Assembly: GCA_022769665.1 (NCBI GenBank)
Contig: JALEIR010000014.1
Coordinates: forward strand, 1-64,000
Length of the DNA stretch: 64,000 nucleotides
Reading direction: 5' to 3'
Source: Lachnospiraceae bacterium
GTDB taxonomy: Bacteria > Bacillota > Clostridia > Lachnospirales > Lachnospiraceae
Below the pieces are notes generated by a model. It did no database searches, was not told where the DNA came from, and worked only from the letters and a program-made list of their open reading frames with translations. Every line of letters begins with the position of its first letter. Positions within the stretch are counted from its first letter, which is position 1. Shown one piece after another: positions 63,914 through 64,000 of the stretch. The position numbers and the translations under genes were made by a program.

Positions 63914-64000
63914 TGAAAAAGTTAAGTAAGTATGTTCTTCCGTTCTGGAAGAGCTATCTGTTTGCCATAGTCAGTCTGATTCTGGCAATTCTGCTGGAGA
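63914..64000 (+). CDS. ABC transporter (exporter type) N-terminus, cut by window end
   Basis: TTG start with GGAGGGG seven bases upstream. The 29 visible residues begin MKKLSKYVLPFWKSYLFAIV and continue into a hydrophobic helix (SLILAILLE). This is the typical opening of the first membrane helix of half-size ABC exporters (ATPase and permease fused). The frame is open at the window edge. Identity is likely but rests on a short piece. Confidence 0.6.

Noticed and set aside
63672-63929. 85-codon frame across the GC-rich repeat
   Set aside because: It is generated by the two 37-bp repeats and a terminator and has no ribosome site; it runs into the start of the ABC exporter gene.

Overview
The window is bacterial chromosome from a spore-forming, anaerobic, low-GC Firmicute, most likely a member of the Lachnospiraceae or a close clostridial relative. 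This rests on gene content: spoVG, spoVT, cwlD and a SleB-type cortex hydrolase (sporulation/germination), a pyruvate formate-lyase system with ferredoxin, paired glgC/glgD, MecA, GdpP, DnaD/DnaI-type helicase loading, strong AGGAGG ribosome binding sites, TTG/GTG starts, an ileS T-box and a preQ1-I riboswitch. Species cannot be named from sequence reading alone.

Layout. 1-1.3 kb: end of an integrated element (tyrosine recombinase cut by the window edge). 1.3-2.4 kb: two overlapping hypothetical membrane genes. 2.5-7.4 kb: gdpP-rplI-dnaB and a MerR-type regulator behind an unusual hairpin- and repeat-rich leader. 7.4-11.4 kb: anaerobic pyruvate metabolism on the minus strand (pflB core, a 67-aa Cys-rich protein, an 80-aa glycyl-radical domain protein, pflA, ferredoxin), with a divergent DUF1858 gene and a perfect 20-bp palindrome between the two promoters. 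11.5-17.5 kb: mecA, a candidate structured RNA, a small conserved-looking ORF, a GH18 hydrolase, a sortase B with a putative substrate, and cwlD. 17.6-30 kb: sua5-rpiB-upp-comEB-sleB, DUF402 and GNAT genes, then the full ATP synthase operon (atpZ-I-B-E-F-H-A-G-D-C) with a promoter that predicts an almost leaderless mRNA. 30-34 kb: a small hypothetical, a methyltransferase and a large anchored extracytoplasmic protein. 34-40.6 kb (minus): queT with a preQ1 riboswitch, bioY with a BirA-like operator, prs, dnaI, dnaD and murC, with a dense cluster of DnaA boxes between dnaD and murC. 40.9-47.9 kb: glgC-glgD, spoVG, pth, mfd. 48-50.4 kb: a 34-aa ORF behind an SOS-like box, a PfkB sugar kinase, a decayed phoH-like pseudogene, spoVT. 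50.4-56.2 kb: pncB, two GGDEF proteins, an acyltransferase. 56.2-64 kb: T-box-ileS, glycogen phosphorylase, a third GGDEF protein, a small XRE regulator, a GC-rich direct repeat and the first codons of an ABC exporter.

The most notable features are the pyruvate formate-lyase whose glycyl-radical domain is a separate gene, accompanied by a Cys-rich truncated relative of that domain; the DnaA-box cluster upstream of the helicase-loader genes; and several small ORFs and regulatory signals outside the larger reading frames. Most other genes are housekeeping genes in arrangements familiar from Firmicutes. No tRNA, rRNA, insertion sequence or CRISPR array was recognised. All assignments come from reading the sequence; no database search was run.
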